A stretch of DNA of 64,000 nucleotides from Anderseniella sp963700885. Lineage in GTDB: Bacteria > Pseudomonadota > Alphaproteobacteria > Rhizobiales > Aestuariivirgaceae. Every line of letters begins with the position of its first letter. The stretch's first letter is position 1. The stretch covers positions 1 through 64,000 of the forward strand of contig CAVOZJ010000020.1 in NCBI GenBank assembly GCA_963700885.1. Reading direction: 5' to 3'. Below the pieces are notes generated by a model that searched no databases, was not told the DNA's origin, and was given only the letters and a program-made list of their open reading frames with translations. The translations under genes and the position numbers were made by a program. Of this stretch, positions 62,159-64,000 are shown piece after piece.

Positions 62159-63103
62159 TTACCTGACGGGACGTTTGCCAAACCCGATGCGTCTCTTCAA
62201 CCGTTGTTCGCGATATAGCGTGAACAGGCCGGAACCGACTATCAGCAAGATGCCGATCATTGACCAGCCATCCGGCACATCACCAAACACCACATACCCC
62301 AGGATCAGCGCATAGATGATCAACGTATACCGGAATGGTGCAGTATATGCGACTTCGGTTCCGCGCAGTGACATGACCGTGAACAGATACCCGCCCACCA
62401 GGAACACCGAGCCCAGGCCAATCCAGCCTGTCTGCTGCATCGTAACTGGATGAGAACCTTCAAACACCGCCCATATTACCCCACCCAGCATGACGCAGAC
62501 CGAGTTGGTGAAGGCGACGATGATCGACGGGACGGTCAGATTCAGATTACGGGTGGCCAGATCCCTGAGCGCGACCATGAACACACACGCCAGCGCCAGC
62601 CATATATAGTTGTTGAACCCGTCACTTCCGGGTTTGACAATCAGCAGCACACCGGCAAAACCGACCAGGATGGCGCTTAGACGCCGCCACCCCACGGCTT
62701 CGCCCAGAAATGCGGCCGCCATGATTGTCACTACCAGGGGTACAGCCTGAAGCACGGCGGTCACGTTTGGCAGCGGCAGGTGAAACAGGGCTATGATGAA
62801 CAAAAAGGTAGAGATTACATCGAACAGCGATCTCAGCAGCACCTGGCGCGACAGTGCTTTGGGAATGTCGCGTGCATGGCCCATGAAGATCACCATCGCT
62901 GCAATGATGATGGAGGCAAACAGGCCTCGCATCGCAATGAATTCGCCGACATTGATCTGTCCTGACAGTGTTTTGGCTACTGTATCGTTTAAAACGAAAA
63001 ACAGCATTGCCACTGACATCAGTGTACCGCCGCGCACTGCCGGTGGCAGAGCGGTCTGGTCTTCGCTGGAACTGGCAGGTAACGTGCTCATGCCGCCCTT
63101 CAT
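62159..63103 (-). CDS. DMT-superfamily permease (EamA family)
   Basis: 314 residues from 63103 (MKGGMSTLPAS), or 310 from the next Met at 63091. About ten membrane segments form two EamA repeats. The family motif SLFDVISTFLFIIALFHLPL and ALRDLATRNLNL appear. It is a second DMT protein in the window, only generally related to the one at 14165. Substrate unknown. It begins 148 bases upstream of gpt, divergently. Confidence 0.8.
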   Translation of the reverse strand: MKGGMSTLPASSSEDQTALPPAVRGGTLMSVAMLFFVLNDTVAKTLSGQINVGEFIAMRGLFASIIIAAMVIFMGHARDIPKALSRQVLLRSLFDVISTFLFIIALFHLPLPNVTAVLQAVPLVVTIMAAAFLGEAVGWRRLSAILVGFAGVLLIVKPGSDGFNNYIWLALACVFMVALRDLATRNLNLTVPSIIVAFTNSVCVMLGGVIWAVFEGSHPVTMQQTGWIGLGSVFLVGGYLFTVMSLRGTEVAYTAPFRYTLIIYALILGYVVFGDVPDGWSMIGILLIVGSGLFTLYREQRLKRRIGFGKRPVR

Positions 63104-63193
63104 GCATTACTGAACTGATCTGCAGATTCTCACCAATAGGCTATCAACAGGTTTTGCGCCAGAAGCGGTTTTTGCAGGTGTGCCAAGCGTTGT

Positions 63194-63212
63194 GCACAGG
63201 TCTTGCCTGTGC
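63194..63212 (+). promoter_or_regulatory. Hairpin in the gpt leader
   Basis: GCACAGG (63194-63200) pairs exactly with CCTGTGC (63206-63212) around TCTTG, 40 bases before the gpt start and far from any stop codon. It may be a leader element, or a terminator for transcription coming from the left. Confidence 0.4.
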
Positions 63213-63251
63213 GAAGAGCTAGGTGATGACAACTAACGGAGGTCGCAGACC

Positions 63252-63764
63252 ATGGTTGATGGCGGCAACGTAGACCAGCGCTATGACAAGGGGTTTCCGG
63301 TTTCGTGGGAACAGTTTCACCGCGATGCGCGCGCCTTGACCTGGCGGCTTTCCGAGCACGGACCGTTTCATGCGGTTGTCGCCATCACCCGGGGCGGCCT
63401 GGTGCCGGCGGCAATTGTGGCACGCGAACTGGGTCTGCGGGTGATAGATACCATCTGTGTCGCGTCATATGACTACGGCGCTCAGGGTGACCTTCAGGTT
63501 CTGAAGCAGGTGAAGCAGGAACTTTCCCGGAACGGCGGCAAGGGAGTACTAATCGTCGATGACCTGGTCGACACCGGCAAGACGGCGAAGGCGGTGCGTG
63601 ATTTGTTGCCGGACGCCCACTTCGCAACGGTATATGCCAAGCCGTCGGGGCGTCCGCTGGTTGATACATTTGTCACGGAAGTCAGCCAGGATACCTGGAT
63701 TTACCTGCCATGGGACATGACGCTTCAGTTCGCCCCGCCCATTCGCGACGGTGCCAAGGTCTGA
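63252..63764 (+). CDS. gpt: Xanthine-guanine phosphoribosyltransferase
   Basis: 170 residues. The phosphoribosyltransferase PRPP motif is VLIVDDLVDTGKTAKAV. The N-terminal region FHAVVAITRGGLVPAAIVAREL (purine PRT, R-G-G) and IYLPWDM near the C-terminus match Gpt. It salvages xanthine and guanine to XMP and GMP. The GGAGG ribosome site lies upstream of the ATG at 63252. Confidence 0.9.
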   Translation: MVDGGNVDQRYDKGFPVSWEQFHRDARALTWRLSEHGPFHAVVAITRGGLVPAAIVARELGLRVIDTICVASYDYGAQGDLQVLKQVKQELSRNGGKGVLIVDDLVDTGKTAKAVRDLLPDAHFATVYAKPSGRPLVDTFVTEVSQDTWIYLPWDMTLQFAPPIRDGAKV

Positions 63765-63789
63765 CGCAGACAAGGGAAACCCTGAGACA

Positions 63790-64000
63790 GTGGCAAGTGC
63801 ATCATTTCAAGGTTCAGCCGGCCAGACGCTGCCACAGGCGCTGATGAATGCGGCTCAAAGGCACGGCAGGTCGAAGGTCATTCTCGAAGACCAGACCCGC
63901 CAGGCCATGAGTTATGACCGGCTCATACTGGGCGCACAGGTATTGGGCCGGGTGTTCGCCGGTCAAACCAGGCAGAAAGAGGCAGTCGGCATCCTGTTGC
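63790..64000 (+). CDS. AMP-binding acyl-ligase domain, cut by the right edge
   Basis: The frame from a GTG at 63790 (or 63751) reads on to the window end with QALMNAAQRHGRSKVILEDQ, SYDRLILGAQVLGRVFAG and QKEAVGILL. This matches the opening of an AMP-dependent acyl synthetase, in particular the ligase half of acylglycerophosphoethanolamine acyltransferase/acyl-ACP synthetase (Aas-type) proteins. Only the first 70 residues are visible, so the family is moderately sure and the exact enzyme is not. Confidence 0.65.
   Translation, partial: MASASFQGSAGQTLPQALMNAAQRHGRSKVILEDQTRQAMSYDRLILGAQVLGRVFAGQTRQKEAVGILL

Overview
The window is chromosomal DNA of an alphaproteobacterium, most likely of the Hyphomicrobiales (Rhizobiales) side. 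The evidence is an aapJQMP general L-amino acid transporter, DUF1289 and DUF1194 genes, a PdhS/PleC-like histidine kinase, MocR, ApbC and a Tat-exported formate dehydrogenase cluster with its DUF3305/DUF3306 genes. Composition is moderately GC-rich and genes are tightly packed. I do not name a genus, and I see no tRNA, rRNA or CRISPR array.

Layout. (1) 1-14135 is a degraded prophage: a possible transposase start at the left edge, a tyrosine integrase, a beheaded gene fragment, a lipoprotein, T7-like podovirus tail genes (tail tubular A, nozzle, internal virion proteins), a large tail spike with an esterase-like domain, a methyltransferase-like gene and a lysis cassette (GH19 endolysin, holin, small membrane proteins). 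Head, terminase and replication genes are absent. (2) 14165-33601 holds housekeeping and transport genes: DMT permease, CreA, MetC, aapJQMP, phosphomannomutase, a degenerate CobT-like protein, a sensor kinase, GST, UDG, a lipoprotein hydrolase, HicAB, DedA, an IclR regulator and ApbC. A structured repeat cluster sits at 21893-22229.

(3) 33757-50067 is a formate dehydrogenase locus. It has a TorD chaperone, a small Tat protein, catalytic FdhA (Cys form), four-cluster FdhB, a lipoprotein, a cytochrome b gamma subunit and a WD40-cytochrome c fusion. Conserved small or unknown genes follow: a 40-residue peptide, DUF6494, a lipoate/biotin-ligase-like protein, DUF6505, DUF6352 and a 108-residue membrane protein. 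An ArsR/permease pair, a multi-[4Fe-4S] protein, DUF3305 and DUF3306 complete it. Formate would be oxidised in the periplasm, with electrons passing through FdhB to the membrane cytochrome b and possibly to the cytochrome c fusion. Most accessory genes are probably assembly or maturation factors.

(4) 50253-64000 holds a membrane-anchored acidic protein, a universal stress protein with a DASS transporter, an M20 peptidase, a K+ channel-like protein, three flavin/PPOX-fold genes divergent from a MocR regulator, an Ldh-type dehydrogenase, a DUF1194/MOSC/DMT run, gpt, and the start of an AMP-binding gene cut by the right edge.

A technical theme runs through the window. Seven breaks in six coding regions are each repaired by removing one base, and an eighth by removing a duplicated dinucleotide. 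Gains alone, some of them in conserved host genes, look more like sequence or assembly errors than natural decay. The strongest biological leads are the formate dehydrogenase accessory set, whose ligase-like member lacks ligase active-site residues, and the array of perfect hairpins inside that operon.
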